Assembly (NCBI GenBank): GCA_964590075.1
Contig: CAZPXS010000002.1
Location: forward strand, 1 to 64,000
DNA: 64,000 bases
From: JAGDVO01 sp964590075 [NCBI: uncultured Aquificales bacterium]
Lineage (GTDB): Bacteria; Thermosulfidibacterota; Thermosulfidibacteria; Thermosulfidibacterales
Reading direction: 5' to 3'
Made by a program: the position numbers and the translations under genes. The notes beneath the pieces were generated by a model. That model had not been told where the DNA came from. It saw only the letters and a list, made by a program, of their open reading frames with translations, and made no database searches. Position 1 is the first letter of the stretch, and every line of letters begins with the position of its first letter. This document shows positions 1 to 9,032 of this stretch, in pieces.

Positions 1-40
1 TTAATTTAAAAAATATTAAAAATTTTTATTATGCCTCTAA

Positions 41-754
41 AATATTTTATTAAAAGACACAATTTATATTCTACTCCCTCCCAAGGAGGTTGATGTTAAC
101 GTTCATCCTACTAAGAGGGAGGTTAGGTTTAGAAGAAGGGAACTTATACTCCATAGGATAGCCAAATTACTTTCCAAGTTAAAAGGTGAAAAGACGGAGT
201 CGGTGGTTGGTAAAACTCTATTCGATATTGGTGGTTTAAGGTATGTGGGAGAGGTTTTTAAACTCTATCTTATCTTTGAGGGCTTAGATGAGGTTATTCT
301 TGTTGATAAACATGCTCTTCACGAGAGGGTTATTTTTGATAGGATAAGGGAAGGGGCCTATAGTTCCCATCCCGTATTTATACCTTTAGGTGAGTCACTT
401 GAGGATCTTGGAGATTTTATTCCACTTATCGAAATGATAGGTTTTGAGGTAGATGAGGATTCCTTGACTGTTATTAGAGCTCCAAGTTGGGCCTTACCTA
501 ATCCCGCTGGTGTACTGGATGATATATTTAGGGCTATAAGGAATGCTGATTTAAAGCCTTTGGATTACGATGCGATAGCGAGGATTGCCTGTAGAAGTGC
601 CGTTAAAATGGGCGATAGAACAAAGGAGTTAGATGTGGAAGAGGTTTTGAGGTTGATAGAGGAGAGGGGATACGGGATTACTTGTCCCCATGGTAGACCT
701 GTGGTAGTGAAAATGAAGAGGGAAGACTTTGATTCGATCTTTAAAAGGAGGTAG
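41..754 (+). CDS. mutL: DNA mismatch repair protein MutL, C-terminal part (5'-truncated)
   Basis: Only the end of MutL is present. The frame opens after an in-frame TAA at 38-40. It becomes recognisable at about base 65 as the end of the conserved N-terminal region (VDVNVHPTKREVRF, bases 89-130). A short linker follows, then the C-terminal dimerisation domain. Endonuclease-type motifs are visible: DKHALHER (variant of DQHAxxE), ACRSA, CPHGRP and a final FKR. This indicates the nicking MutL of lineages without MutH. The ATPase domain (GHKL motifs) is absent. Bases 1-60 are extremely AT-rich and do not look like MutL, so the gene is cut by a rearrangement or by a contig edge. A GTG at 203 could start a C-terminal-only product, but this is unlikely to be the native start. 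Confidence 0.85.
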   Translation, partial: NILLKDTIYILLPPKEVDVNVHPTKREVRFRRRELILHRIAKLLSKLKGEKTESVVGKTLFDIGGLRYVGEVFKLYLIFEGLDEVILVDKHALHERVIFDRIREGAYSSHPVFIPLGESLEDLGDFIPLIEMIGFEVDEDSLTVIRAPSWALPNPAGVLDDIFRAIRNADLKPLDYDAIARIACRSAVKMGDRTKELDVEEVLRLIEERGYGITCPHGRPVVVKMKREDFDSIFKRR

Positions 755-756
755 AT

Positions 757-1035
757 ATGCCCGGTACAAATTTATTAAAAGAAACTCTCAATATGTTTTC
801 AGAAGTATCTCTCATATACGTTGTTAATGCCTGTAAGCAATTAATAAAGGAAGAGGTTCCTTCCGATTTAGATGGGATAATGGAGAGGATAGAAAAGTTG
901 AAAATCATGGGGGATCTTATAAGTAAAGCCCTTGAAGCTATGTATGCCGCCGAAGAGATGGAGGCTAAAAGTATAGGTAACTTCAACTCCTTCCCGGATA
1001 ACTTCGATGAAGACTTCGACGATGATCTGGATTAG
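757..1035 (+). CDS. Hypothetical small acidic protein between mutL and proS
   Basis: This 92-residue product begins at an ATG two bases after the mutL stop, behind a good AAAAGGAGG ribosome site. It has no signal peptide or membrane segment. Residues 1-75 look helical, and the tail is highly acidic ([10 protein letters not shown] at the very end). I do not recognise the family. Tight spacing to mutL and to proS (11 bp) makes it part of the same transcript. The strong ribosome site and typical codon use argue that it is a real gene. Confidence 0.65.
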   Translation: MPGTNLLKETLNMFSEVSLIYVVNACKQLIKEEVPSDLDGIMERIEKLKIMGDLISKALEAMYAAEEMEAKSIGNFNSFPDNFDEDFDDDLD

Positions 1036-1046
1036 AGGAGGGGAAA

Positions 1047-2774
1047 ATGAGGGTAAGTAGATACTTTATGCCTACTTTAAGAGAGAAACCTCAGGAAGCA
1101 GAGATCCCAAGCCATCAGTTGTTGCTCAGGGCTGGTTTTATAAGAAAACTGGCAAGCGGTATATACTCTTTCCTACCTCTTGGTTGGCGTTCTCTCAAGA
1201 AAGTTATGGATATAGTAAGGGAGGAGATGGATAGAAGTGGGGCTATAGAGGTGTTTCTACCTGTTGTTCAACCGGCCGAGATATGGCAGGAATCCGGTAG
1301 GTGGAATATTTTTGGTAAGGAACTTCTCAGGTTTAAGGATAGGAATAATAGAGACTTCTGTTTAGGTCCTACCCACGAGGAAGTTATAGTCGATCTTGTG
1401 AAGGGTGAGGTAAGATCCTACAGACAGCTACCGCTTAATCTATACCAGATACACGTTAAGTTTAGGGATGAGGCTCGCCCGAGGTTTGGTCTGATAAGGG
1501 CGAGGGAGTTTATAATGAAGGATGCCTATTCCTTTCACCGGGATTGGGAGAGTCTGGAGGAGACCTATAACGCTATGTACCAGACCTACTGCAGGATCTT
1601 TAAAAGGTGTGGACTTAAGTTTACCGTTGTGGAGGCGGAGACGGGAGCTATAGGTGGTGATGTCTCTCATGAGTTTATGGTTTGGGCGGAAAATGGTGAG
1701 GATGTGATCGTATGGTGTGAGTCCTGTGGTTACAGTGCCAACAGGGAAAGGGCTAGTTTCAAGATCGACGCTTTAGAAGAGGAAGGTGAGGTATTAGAGC
1801 CGGAGAAGGTCTATACTCCTAACGCACGAACTATAAAGGAGGTTTCGGATTTCCTCGGTGTCTCTCCCGATAGGCTAATCAAATCCCTCATCTATAAAAC
1901 TGAAAAGGGGTTTGTTCTATTTCTGATCCCCGGCGATAGGGATCTTAATGAGGCTAAGGCAAAAAGGGCAATTGGTGTTAGCGATCTTACTATGGCAGAG
2001 TACGATGAGATATTGGATCTTACGGGTAGTCCACCCGGTTTTGTAGGGCCTCTTAATATAAAGGGCAGGCTAATCGTGGTAATGGATAGATTGCTTGAAG
2101 GTAGAAAGAATCTCGTATCCGGTGCCAATGAGGAGGATTACCATATAAAGAACATAACGCCAGGAGTTCACTTTAAGCCTGATGTTGTGGCTGATCTTGT
2201 TTTTGCGGAAGAGGGGGATCTCTGTCCCAATTGTGGGAATCCCTTAAGGTTTAGTAGAGGGATAGAGGTTGGACATATATTTAAGCTCGGAACCAAGTAT
2301 TCGAAGGCTATGAATGCGACTTTTCTCGATGAGGATGGTGTTGAGAAGCCCTTTATAATGGGTTGTTACGGTATAGGTTTAAGTAGGATTCTCTCAGCTA
2401 TAATAGAACAGAACTACGATGAGGATGGGATAATATGGCCGATTACCGTTAGTCCCTTTGAGGTCTATCTCGTAGCTACGAACATAAAGGATCCAAGGAT
2501 AAGGGAGATTAGTGAGAATCTATATAAGGAGCTTCTGTCAAGGGGTGTTGAGGTTCTCTACGATGATAGGGACGAGAGGGCTGGGGTAAAGTTTAAGGAT
2601 GCGGATCTCGTTGGGATTCCAATAAGGGTAACTGTTGGTGAAAGAGGAGTTAAAGAGGGCTATGTCGAGATAAAATTAAGGGAATCGAAGGATGTTATAA
2701 AGGTACCCTTTGACGGTGTGGTTGATAGGTTAGAAGAGATAAGAAGAGAGCTCTATAAGAGGTATGAGCCGTGA
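1047..2774 (+). CDS. proS: Prolyl-tRNA synthetase (bacterial type)
   Basis: This cytoplasmic class II synthetase charges tRNA-Pro with proline. The 575 residues match the bacterial-type enzyme. The catalytic core carries GPTHEEV near residue 110 and motif 2 ([12 protein letters not shown]) near 140-150. The editing insertion domain (about 220-400) is present and contains the GDRDLNEAK region. Motif 3 follows as GCYGIGLSR near 440. The C-terminal anticodon-binding domain follows, with [16 protein letters not shown] near 510. The start is an ATG behind GAGGAGGGG. Its stop overlaps the GTG of the next gene by 4 bp. Confidence 0.97.
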   Translation: MRVSRYFMPTLREKPQEAEIPSHQLLLRAGFIRKLASGIYSFLPLGWRSLKKVMDIVREEMDRSGAIEVFLPVVQPAEIWQESGRWNIFGKELLRFKDRNNRDFCLGPTHEEVIVDLVKGEVRSYRQLPLNLYQIHVKFRDEARPRFGLIRAREFIMKDAYSFHRDWESLEETYNAMYQTYCRIFKRCGLKFTVVEAETGAIGGDVSHEFMVWAENGEDVIVWCESCGYSANRERASFKIDALEEEGEVLEPEKVYTPNARTIKEVSDFLGVSPDRLIKSLIYKTEKGFVLFLIPGDRDLNEAKAKRAIGVSDLTMAEYDEILDLTGSPPGFVGPLNIKGRLIVVMDRLLEGRKNLVSGANEEDYHIKNITPGVHFKPDVVADLVFAEEGDLCPNCGNPLRFSRGIEVGHIFKLGTKYSKAMNATFLDEDGVEKPFIMGCYGIGLSRILSAIIEQNYDEDGIIWPITVSPFEVYLVATNIKDPRIREISENLYKELLSRGVEVLYDDRDERAGVKFKDADLVGIPIRVTVGERGVKEGYVEIKLRESKDVIKVPFDGVVDRLEEIRRELYKRYEP

Positions 2775-3391
2775 AGAGATGGATTTTGTTAGGTTTTTTT
2801 GTTTTATCTAGTTGTGCCAATAAAACCGATGAATTAAACTATATCAATTCGAGATTACAGGCCATGGAAGGTAGGTTGGCTTTAATTGAGGATCGTTTAG
2901 CGAAAGTTGAAAAGGTGTACGGTAATGGAACTATCAGGGTGGAGGATCTGGTTAACCGGCTGAATGATATTGAGGGTAGGTTAAGTGTATTTGAAGAGAG
3001 GGATATATACGTTGGAGAGCTTCTTGATGAACTTAATGCGAGGTTTTCCGTTATCGAGGATCTTTTTTATAAGAGTTTACCTAAGTATAGATCCGATAAG
3101 ACTCCAAGTGTAAGCTGGGAAAGTTCGGTCCTATCCTCCTATGCGAAGGCTTATGGTTACTGGTATAGGGGTGATTATCTAAGGGCTATAGATTCTTTTC
3201 AGGAGTTCTTGTCAATATCGAAGGATAAATTTTTAAATCTTGAGGCCTATTTTCTGATTGCCGACTCCTACTATAGAATTGGAGATAAGAATAAGGCCTG
3301 TGAATATATTGCTAAATTAAAGAATAGTGAGTACAATTTATTTAGGGAAGCTATAAAAGATCTTGAGGAGAGGGTAAAGTGCGAAAGGTAG
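2771..3391 (+). CDS. Coiled-coil/TPR lipoprotein, YbgF (CpoB)-like
   Basis: The 206-residue product has a short lipoprotein signal ending in the lipobox LSSC near residue 15, so it is probably anchored in the outer membrane after Lnt processing. Residues 20-105 form a coiled coil (repeated [12 protein letters not shown] and [11 protein letters not shown] patterns). Residues 120-200 resemble two to three TPR-like helix pairs ([19 protein letters not shown]). This matches CpoB/YbgF architecture, and a second such gene lies in the tol cluster at 50142. The GTG start overlaps the proS stop (GTGA). The next gene starts inside its last 13 bases. Confidence 0.75.
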   Translation: MKRWILLGFFVLSSCANKTDELNYINSRLQAMEGRLALIEDRLAKVEKVYGNGTIRVEDLVNRLNDIEGRLSVFEERDIYVGELLDELNARFSVIEDLFYKSLPKYRSDKTPSVSWESSVLSSYAKAYGYWYRGDYLRAIDSFQEFLSISKDKFLNLEAYFLIADSYYRIGDKNKACEYIAKLKNSEYNLFREAIKDLEERVKCER

Positions 3392-4278
3392 GTATTATTT
3401 TTATTCTGCTATTTACTTTTCCTTTTATTGTTTTTGGGGACGAGGTTTACAGGGTTAAAAGGGGTGATAAACTCTGGGATATAGCGGAAAAGTTTTACGG
3501 TTCGAGTCAGTACTGGTATTTCATATGGGAGCGTAACAAGAGATACATAAAGAATCCCCACTGGATCTATCCTGGCATGAAGATATTCTTACCCGATAGA
3601 GCCCTTATAGCTAAAGGCCTACCCGAGGCTGATAAGAGATATGCTGAGGAGTTGAGGAGGAGAGAACCTATATTGGACTTTGATGAAGTTGTCGGTAGTA
3701 TCTACTATTCCGATAATATTGGTACAAGTGGGGTTATAATCGAGGATCCCGACGGTAAGACCGTATTCGGTGGTAGCGTTACCGTTTTTGCAAAGTTCAA
3801 AACCGGTAATTTGGAAAGGGGTGATCTGTTTAGAGTTGTTGGGGTGGTTAATATTGATGGTGGGTATGTCTTGATTCCAAAGGCCATAGTTCAAGTAGAG
3901 GATGTAGTTTCTTCGGGTGATGAAAAGGTAGCTATTATGGAAGTGGTTAGGGACTATAGAGGCATAGAGGTTGGTGACAGATTGCTACCTTTTGATGATC
4001 TCAGTCCGATCTACGAACTAAAGGAATGTAAAGGTTCTGGGAAGATCATATATTTTGAGGATTCCCACGATATATCTATGAGGGGAGATAGTGTTATTCT
4101 GAAGTTTGAGCATCCAGTTGAGGCAGGTTGTGTCTTTGATCTATGCGGTTCCTATGGTATGTATAGGGCTACGGTGGCAACTCTCCAGAGTGGTGTTAAG
4201 GTGGGTGCTATTATAATGGAAGGCGTTAGAGAAGTTACGGGCGATAATTTAGTTACGGAGCATGGGGTATGCCGTTAG
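3379..4278 (+). CDS. Secreted LysM-domain protein
   Basis: The GTG start overlaps the preceding gene and gives 299 residues. A signal peptide (about residues 1-20, ending near IVFG) is followed at once by a LysM domain ([18 protein letters not shown], then an NP-rich turn and [11 protein letters not shown]), a peptidoglycan-binding fold. The long C-terminal part (about 100-299) is beta-rich (many V/G-rich strands). I do not recognise that part. It lies between a lipoprotein and a Trm112-like gene in one transcript. It probably acts at the cell wall in the periplasm. Confidence 0.8.
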   Translation: MRKVGIIFILLFTFPFIVFGDEVYRVKRGDKLWDIAEKFYGSSQYWYFIWERNKRYIKNPHWIYPGMKIFLPDRALIAKGLPEADKRYAEELRRREPILDFDEVVGSIYYSDNIGTSGVIIEDPDGKTVFGGSVTVFAKFKTGNLERGDLFRVVGVVNIDGGYVLIPKAIVQVEDVVSSGDEKVAIMEVVRDYRGIEVGDRLLPFDDLSPIYELKECKGSGKIIYFEDSHDISMRGDSVILKFEHPVEAGCVFDLCGSYGMYRATVATLQSGVKVGAIIMEGVREVTGDNLVTEHGVCR

Positions 4279-4472
4279 CCAAGGAGTTGTTGGAAATTCT
4301 TGTATGTCCTAAGTGTAAGGGAAAACTGGAGTATAGGGAAAAGGATCCGGAAGGTTTGGTCTGTAGAAGCTGCCGTCTTTTCTATGAAGTTAAGAGTGGG
4401 ATACCGAATATGTTGGTAGAGGAGGCTAAAGATCTTGACTCTTTGAATTTGGGAAAGAGGGGAGGGGAGTAA
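4269..4472 (+). CDS. Trm112-like (UPF0434/YcaR) zinc protein
   Basis: The 67-residue protein has two CxxC pairs (CPKC near residue 14 and CRSC near residue 34) in the pattern [16 protein letters not shown]...GLVCRSC...IPNML. This is diagnostic of the Trm112/YcaR family. Eukaryotic Trm112 activates methyltransferases, while bacterial members have no firm role. The start overlaps the LysM gene by 10 bp. The gene ends 14 bp from the stop of the convergent slyD gene. Confidence 0.85.
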   Translation: MPLAKELLEILVCPKCKGKLEYREKDPEGLVCRSCRLFYEVKSGIPNMLVEEAKDLDSLNLGKRGGE

Positions 4473-4486
4473 TCCCCTTCACCCTC

Positions 4487-4969
4487 TTAGTTTCCCTCTT
4501 CTTTTGCCATTTCGAGTAATTCTTCGGGTGTAGCCTCTCTTACGTTTCTTACGTATATGGTGAAGTAGAGTGTTTCTCCTGCAAGTGGGTGATTAAAGTC
4601 AACGGTGACAGTTTCATCATCAAAGTCAACAACCTGCATACCTATCTCTTCGCCCTCCGGTGTGTGCATGGCGAGTAACAAACCCGGTCTTAACTCAATA
4701 TCAGCTGGTATAAAGTGTCTCGGTATCTTCTGGATAGCTTCCTCGTTTCTCTCTCCGTAGGCTTCCTCCGGGGGTACGGAAACGTTGACTATATCACCTG
4801 CTTCCTTGTCAAGTAGTGCATCCTCAATAGCGGGCATCATCTGCCCTCTACCGTAGACGAAGATGACCGGGATACCCCTTTCGGAGCTTGACTCGATTAA
4901 TTCTCCGTCGAAACCACCGAGCCTAAGCTCGTAGTCAAAGGTTACAACAGCGTTTTTCTGGATCTTCAT
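4487..4969 (-). CDS. slyD: FKBP-type peptidyl-prolyl isomerase, SlyD type
   Basis: A 160-residue SlyD-like protein. Sequence resembling the FKBP part is split by an insert-in-flap chaperone domain (about residues 68-125: [19 protein letters not shown]...), then returns with [14 protein letters not shown]. It catalyses prolyl isomerisation and acts as a holdase. The His/Cys-rich metal-binding tail of E. coli SlyD is missing (it ends MAKEEGN). I chose the ATG at 4969 because GGAGG lies 5 bases upstream. An upstream TTG at 4981 would overlap that ribosome site. Confidence 0.92.
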   Translation of the reverse strand: MKIQKNAVVTFDYELRLGGFDGELIESSSERGIPVIFVYGRGQMMPAIEDALLDKEAGDIVNVSVPPEEAYGERNEEAIQKIPRHFIPADIELRPGLLLAMHTPEGEEIGMQVVDFDDETVTVDFNHPLAGETLYFTIYVRNVREATPEELLEMAKEEGN

Positions 4970-5096
4970 AACATCCTCCAAATAAAATTATGTTCTTTAC
5001 AATTTAAATCCTACCCCCTATTATGTCAAGGTGTACTATGAAAAATTACTCTAGACTCATTTTAAAAGGTGAAAGAATTAACAGTACAGTTAACCC

Positions 5097-5125
5097 TTGA
5101 CATAACTTTAGGTATGAATTATATT
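5097..5125 (+). promoter_or_regulatory. Sigma-70-type promoter for the pilin cluster
   Basis: Perfect -35 TTGACA (5097-5102), a 17-bp spacer and -10 TATATT (5120-5125). It lies 37 bp before the first pilin ATG, which has a strong GGAGGTG site at 5151-5157. Placement and spacing are ideal for strong expression of a major pilin. Confidence 0.8.
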
Positions 5126-5162
5126 AAATTTAATAATAATCTATCTAATAGGAGGTGTTATA

Positions 5163-5525
5163 ATGTTAAGAAGGAGAAGGGGTGAGGCGGGTTTTACCTT
5201 GATCGAGCTATTGATCGTTGTCGCAATAATCGCTATTTTAGCAGCGATAGCCATTCCTCAGTTTGCAAGGTATAGGAAAAATGCCGCTATAGCTGCTTGT
5301 CAATCGGATTTGAGAAATGCCTATACTCAGTGTGTGGCAAAAGCTACTGAGGATCCTACTACTACAACATGCAATACCGGTAATGCTTCAACTCCAAATG
5401 TAGATGTTACAACTCTTGATCCGACAGCTCAGGGAGGTAGTGTAGCTGCCAAGGGAAATTGTAAAGGAGCGGCAAGTGGTGTTACCTGTACCATCTACGG
5501 GAACGGAACTGTTACTTGTCAGTGA
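5163..5525 (+). CDS. Type IV prepilin, major-pilin candidate (six cysteines)
   Basis: The 120-residue prepilin has a short basic leader of 10 residues, the peptidase site AG/FTLIE (Glu at +5 of the mature chain) and a hydrophobic N-terminal helix ([19 protein letters not shown]). The mature protein (about 110 residues) carries six Cys, in CQSD, TQC, TTC, GNC, VTC and TCQ contexts. They could form three disulfides in the globular head. The tail DPTAQGG...[11 protein letters not shown] is shared with the third pilin at 6067, so the two are paralogues. The strong promoter and ribosome site suggest the most abundant product of this cluster. It probably forms extracellular pili for motility, adhesion or DNA uptake. 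Confidence 0.92.
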   Translation: MLRRRRGEAGFTLIELLIVVAIIAILAAIAIPQFARYRKNAAIAACQSDLRNAYTQCVAKATEDPTTTTCNTGNASTPNVDVTTLDPTAQGGSVAAKGNCKGAASGVTCTIYGNGTVTCQ

Positions 5526-5540
5526 AGTTAGTTAATAATA

Positions 5541-5978
5541 GTGGGAAAACTATTTTTCAAAATTGATGGGACCCAAGGAGAGGTAGCCCAAAAAAAGGGT
5601 TACCTCTCAAAACTTATAAAATTTAGTAGTGAAAGTAGCGGTTTTACTCTAATAGAACTTCTCGTTGTATTAGTCGTAATTTTAATTTTGGTTTCTATAA
5701 CTATTTATACCTACTATTTACAGTATCTACCAAAGGCTATAAAGACCTCTCTTATAAGTGATATAAAAAACTGTGCTACGAATATAGTCATTTCTGGTAT
5801 AGATAACAACCATTCACTAAGTGAGGTCGTTGGTAACTGTTCCAAATCTAAGTATACCAGGGAGATAGTGCTTGAGAGTACTAATCCTATAGTTATGAAG
5901 GCTATCTCACAGATAGGTAATATCACATGTTTATATAACGATACGGGTTCTCTCTCTTTTATCACCTGTAATGAGTAA
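5541..5978 (+). CDS. Type IV prepilin-like protein with long leader
   Basis: A 145-residue protein with [12 protein letters not shown] prepilin signal at residues about 34-43, followed by a hydrophobic helix. Four Cys (KNC, GNC, ITC, ITC) lie in the head. The GTG start at 5541 is the only usual start codon in frame, so the leader is about 34 residues and includes the stretch that encodes a strong RNA hairpin (5578-5608). It differs from its neighbours in the head domain and may be a minor pilin. No clear ribosome site precedes the GTG, so translation may be weak or coupled to the upstream pilin. Confidence 0.75.
   Translation: MGKLFFKIDGTQGEVAQKKGYLSKLIKFSSESSGFTLIELLVVLVVILILVSITIYTYYLQYLPKAIKTSLISDIKNCATNIVISGIDNNHSLSEVVGNCSKSKYTREIVLESTNPIVMKAISQIGNITCLYNDTGSLSFITCNE
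5578..5608 (+). promoter_or_regulatory. RNA hairpin between first pilin and second pilin helix
   Basis: Two 12-base arms (GAGAGGTAGCCC at 5578-5589 and GGGTTACCTCTC at 5597-5608) pair fully, with a single G-U, around a loop of seven A. No U-tract follows, so it is not a standard intrinsic terminator. It could be a processing or stability element that keeps first-pilin mRNA more abundant than the downstream pilin. Confidence 0.6.
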
Positions 5979-6066
5979 CTGTAGTCTTATCGTTGTATTA
6001 TAATCTCCTCCCTTGATTCTTCTCAATGTTAGTATATTAATATAATAAATATTTTGAGGTTTAACA

Positions 6067-6438
6067 ATGAAAGCGAGGTTTTACTCGGAGAGAGGTTTCA
6101 CGCTCATTGAGTTACTTATCGTAGTTGCGATAATAGCTATCCTCGCCTCTATCGCGATTCCTCAGTTTGGAAGGTATAGGAAGAATGCTGCGAAAACCGC
6201 CTGCGAGGCTGACCTCAGAAACGCTTATATACAGTGTATATCCTATATCATAGAGAATCCTACTTACCGGGATTGTAATAGTGTCATAAATAATGCTACA
6301 ACCCAGAATGTTGTAATCACCAGACTTGATCCGACGGCTGAAGGCGCTTCTCCAGCTGCCGTGGGTGAGTGTCAAGGAGCGGCAAGAGGTATTACCTGTA
6401 CCATTTATGGGAATGGAACCCTTGCCTGTACGGAATAG
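6067..6438 (+). CDS. Type IV prepilin, paralogue of the first pilin
   Basis: The 123-residue prepilin has a 9-residue leader (ERG/FTLIE), the same helix ([19 protein letters not shown]) and the same six Cys positions as the pilin at 5163. It also shares the tail [11 protein letters not shown]. The head differs mainly in the middle ([15 protein letters not shown]). It has its own weak GAGG ribosome site and an 88-bp gap upstream with an AT-rich TATAAT-like box. It may be a tandem duplicate used as an alternative or minor pilin. Confidence 0.9.
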   Translation: MKARFYSERGFTLIELLIVVAIIAILASIAIPQFGRYRKNAAKTACEADLRNAYIQCISYIIENPTYRDCNSVINNATTQNVVITRLDPTAEGASPAAVGECQGAARGITCTIYGNGTLACTE

Positions 6439-6470
6439 ATAAAAATAGAAAAATTTGATAGAATCAATAA

Positions 6471-7340
6471 CTATTCCACTATTACTCTTCTTGCTCCTAT
6501 AAATCTCCTCTTGAAATAGGGGTGGTTTAGATTCGCAACTGTTACCCTTCTAAAGCTACTACTTGCATGTATGAATTTTCCGTTACCAACATATATACCC
6601 ACATGACTTGCACCAGGCGCGTAGGTCGTAAAGAATAGAAGATCACCTGGCTTTAACTCATCTATATCCACAGCGAAACCTATGTTAAACTGTTCTCTCG
6701 CTGTCCTTGGTAGATTTATACCATACTTGGCGTATATGTTTTTTATCAGGCTTGAGCAATCTACAGCACCAAAGCCATCGGCTCCCATTCTATACCTAAC
6801 ACCAAGGAACTTATAGGCTGTCTTTACTATCTTCTCCCTTAGACCTGTCAATGTGAGGGAGTTCAATTCTTCCTCTGTGAGTATATCCTCAGCCTCAGGT
6901 AGATCCATGTCGTTCGCTATGCTCTTTAACAGGGATATGTCAAGTCCTACATCCCTCGATGCGAAGACTTCCTTTCCGGGCTTGATGATAAGCCTCTGCC
7001 CTACTTTAAGCGAAACACCATTTAGATTATTCAGCTTGATTATTTCACCAACATCAACCCCATACTTTCTCGCGATACTGTATAATGTATCCCCCCTCTT
7101 GACAACATGAATGACAGGTTCCTTCTCATAGCTCGTAGGTATATCGAGTATCATGCCCTCTACAACTATATCATCCCCGAGCTTATTTATTCTAATTATC
7201 TCTTCCTTTGGTACACCGAACTTCTTCGCAATATCGTTTAACGTCTCTCCCTCACCGACTATGTATTCCACAGCCTGTGCCTTAGTCGCCAATCCTAAGC
7301 TTAACCCTAAAAGAAGAGCCAAAGATAGCCCCTTTTTCAA
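6471..7340 (-). CDS. Secreted NlpC/P60 endopeptidase with two LysM domains
   Basis: The 289-residue protein starts at TTG behind a strong GGAGGG site. A signal peptide (1-23, ending KAQA) is followed by two LysM repeats (about 25-68 and 76-119) and an NlpC/P60 domain (about 165-289). The catalytic residues are visible: Cys in AVDCSSL, His in ASHVGIYVG and the third polar residue His in FIHASS. It probably cleaves peptide stems of peptidoglycan in the periplasm during growth or division. It is divergent from the symporter gene. Confidence 0.93.
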   Translation of the reverse strand: MKKGLSLALLLGLSLGLATKAQAVEYIVGEGETLNDIAKKFGVPKEEIIRINKLGDDIVVEGMILDIPTSYEKEPVIHVVKRGDTLYSIARKYGVDVGEIIKLNNLNGVSLKVGQRLIIKPGKEVFASRDVGLDISLLKSIANDMDLPEAEDILTEEELNSLTLTGLREKIVKTAYKFLGVRYRMGADGFGAVDCSSLIKNIYAKYGINLPRTAREQFNIGFAVDIDELKPGDLLFFTTYAPGASHVGIYVGNGKFIHASSSFRRVTVANLNHPYFKRRFIGARRVIVE

Positions 7341-7382
7341 AATTCCCTCCGTTGATTTTTGTCGGGATATTATATATTAGTA

Positions 7383-7402
7383 AATCAAACTACGATTTGA
7401 TT
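7383..7402. promoter_or_regulatory. Palindrome between divergent genes (operator candidate)
   Basis: Perfect 7-bp arms AATCAAA (7383-7389) and TTTGATT (7396-7402) are separated by 6 bp, in the 91-bp gap between the NlpC/P60 and symporter genes. The size and symmetry suit a dimeric repressor site, but no regulator gene is adjacent. Confidence 0.35.
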
Positions 7403-7431
7403 GTCAATGCCTTCACTAATAAGGGGAGTGT

Positions 7432-8919
7432 ATGATGCGTGAAAGGTGGGCTACCCGTATAGGGCTTATACTTGCTATGGCTGGAAATGCAATAGGTCTC
7501 GGTAATTTTTTGAGATTTCCTGTACAGGCAACGAGTAACGGTGGTGGTGCCTTTATGGTAGCTTATCTCTTTGCTCTCATTTTTCTCGGTATTCCTCTAA
7601 TGTGGCTTGAATGGGCTATAGGTAGATATGGCGGTTATGCTTTCGGCCAGGGTACGTGTCCCGGTATATTCTACGGTTTAACGAGAAAGAGGATCTATTC
7701 CTATTTAGGAGTGTTAGCTCTATGGGTTCCGATAGTGATCGCCGGTTACTATGTTTATCTTGAAGCATGGATACTAGCTTATGCGGTAAAATCCATATTT
7801 GGAGTACTTCCTAAACTAAAGGAGACGGATATAGGAGCGCTATCTACTTTTCTTGACTTTTTTAAACAGGTTACCTCGGTTTCCTCGAGCTATATCTTTT
7901 ACCTTTTGGTTATCGCCGTACAGTTCTTTATCCTTTATAGGGGTGTTGCAGGGGGTATTGAGAGATTTGCCAGAATCGCAATGCCTTTACTATTCATCTT
8001 TGCTATAATCATAATGGTGAGGGTACTATTACTTGAGACTCCCAATGGTAACGCGATAGAGGGTTTGAACTTTATGTGGTATCCTGATTTCGAAAAACTA
8101 CTTGATCCTCATGTATGGATTGCAGCTGCGGGTCAGATCTTCTTCACTCTCTCCTTAGGTATGGGAGCTATAGCGGTATACGCTTCCTATGTACCCAAGG
8201 ATTCTGATATAGCCCTAAGTGGGTTGACTACCGCATCTTTGAATGAGTTTGCCGAGGTTATACTCGGCGGAACTATAGCTATTCCTGCAGCCTGTGCTGT
8301 CTTTGGTATTACTGGAGCTCAGGCTCTAGCTAAGGAAGGAGCCTTTACCCTCGGTTTTGCCGTTATGCCGGCTGTATTTTCCACCTTGCCATTTGGTAAT
8401 CTCTTTAGTTTTATGTGGTTTATGCTACTATTTTTTGCGGCCGTTACATCTTCGATAGCGCTTTTACAACCACTTATCGCCTTTTTTGAGGATGCTCTCG
8501 GTTATGGCAGAAAAAAGGCTGTTATCACAACCATTCTTATAGTTTTCATTCTCAATCAGATTGCCATATTTGTTCCCGGGGCGCTCGATGAGATGGATCT
8601 ATGGGCCGGAACCATTATAATAGTCCTCACCGCTTTGGTTGAGGTTGTTGTAGTTACCTGGGTGTATAAGGGGGATATTCTGGAGGAGATAAATAGAGGT
8701 GGGTATATAAAGGTACCTGCCTTCTGGGGATTTGTACTTAAGTATATCACACCTCTTTATCTTTTAGCTTTGTTCATTAGCTGGTCGGTAGCCTATATAC
8801 CTAAGGTTATTACCAATATGGATCCCTATATTCTGTTTACCAGAATCATTATGATAGCCTTCTTTGTTGTATTGCTCTTATTTGTTGGTAGATCTAAGTT
8901 TGGAAGGGAGGAGAGATGA
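7432..8919 (+). CDS. Sodium:neurotransmitter (NSS) family symporter
   Basis: This 495-residue integral membrane protein has 11-12 predicted helices. The N-terminal signature is the LeuT/NSS helix 1 (GNAIGLGNFLRFP), which forms the sodium and substrate site. It should import an amino acid with sodium. The substrate cannot be read from the sequence. Two Met codons are adjacent at the start, behind AAGGGGAG. Its stop overlaps the ATG of a tiny membrane protein (ATGA), which is typical of NSS transporters with a small partner such as MetP/MetS. Confidence 0.93.
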   Translation: MMRERWATRIGLILAMAGNAIGLGNFLRFPVQATSNGGGAFMVAYLFALIFLGIPLMWLEWAIGRYGGYAFGQGTCPGIFYGLTRKRIYSYLGVLALWVPIVIAGYYVYLEAWILAYAVKSIFGVLPKLKETDIGALSTFLDFFKQVTSVSSSYIFYLLVIAVQFFILYRGVAGGIERFARIAMPLLFIFAIIIMVRVLLLETPNGNAIEGLNFMWYPDFEKLLDPHVWIAAAGQIFFTLSLGMGAIAVYASYVPKDSDIALSGLTTASLNEFAEVILGGTIAIPAACAVFGITGAQALAKEGAFTLGFAVMPAVFSTLPFGNLFSFMWFMLLFFAAVTSSIALLQPLIAFFEDALGYGRKKAVITTILIVFILNQIAIFVPGALDEMDLWAGTIIIVLTALVEVVVVTWVYKGDILEEINRGGYIKVPAFWGFVLKYITPLYLLALFISWSVAYIPKVITNMDPYILFTRIIMIAFFVVLLLFVGRSKFGREER

Positions 8920-9032
8920 AGGGGATCAGTCTCGTTTTTATGCTCTTTTTTTGGTTACTTATTAATACCGTGAATACTTTTTGCTTAACCAAGCTCATGG
9001 AGGCTGAGTCGAGAAAGGATGAAAAGCAATGA
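8916..9032 (+). CDS. Small single-helix protein, probable NSS transporter small subunit
   Basis: This 38-residue ORF runs from an ATG overlapping the symporter stop to a TGA overlapping the rlmB start. It has one hydrophobic helix (about residues 4-24) and a charged tail (EAESRKDEKQ). Its ribosome site is GGGAGGAG inside the symporter gene. Size, topology and position match MetS-type small subunits found next to NSS transporters. The assignment rests on context. It could be needed for transporter function. Confidence 0.65.
   Translation: MKGISLVFMLFFWLLINTVNTFCLTKLMEAESRKDEKQ

Noticed and set aside
4463-4478. Small hairpin AGGGGA/TCCCCT between the Trm112-like gene and slyD as a terminator
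   Set aside because: The stem is 6 bp and overlaps the stop codon, and no T-tract follows on either strand.
5163-5525. First pilin as an electrically conductive e-pilin
   Set aside because: The mature head has few aromatic residues and is not the short Geobacter-type pilin.
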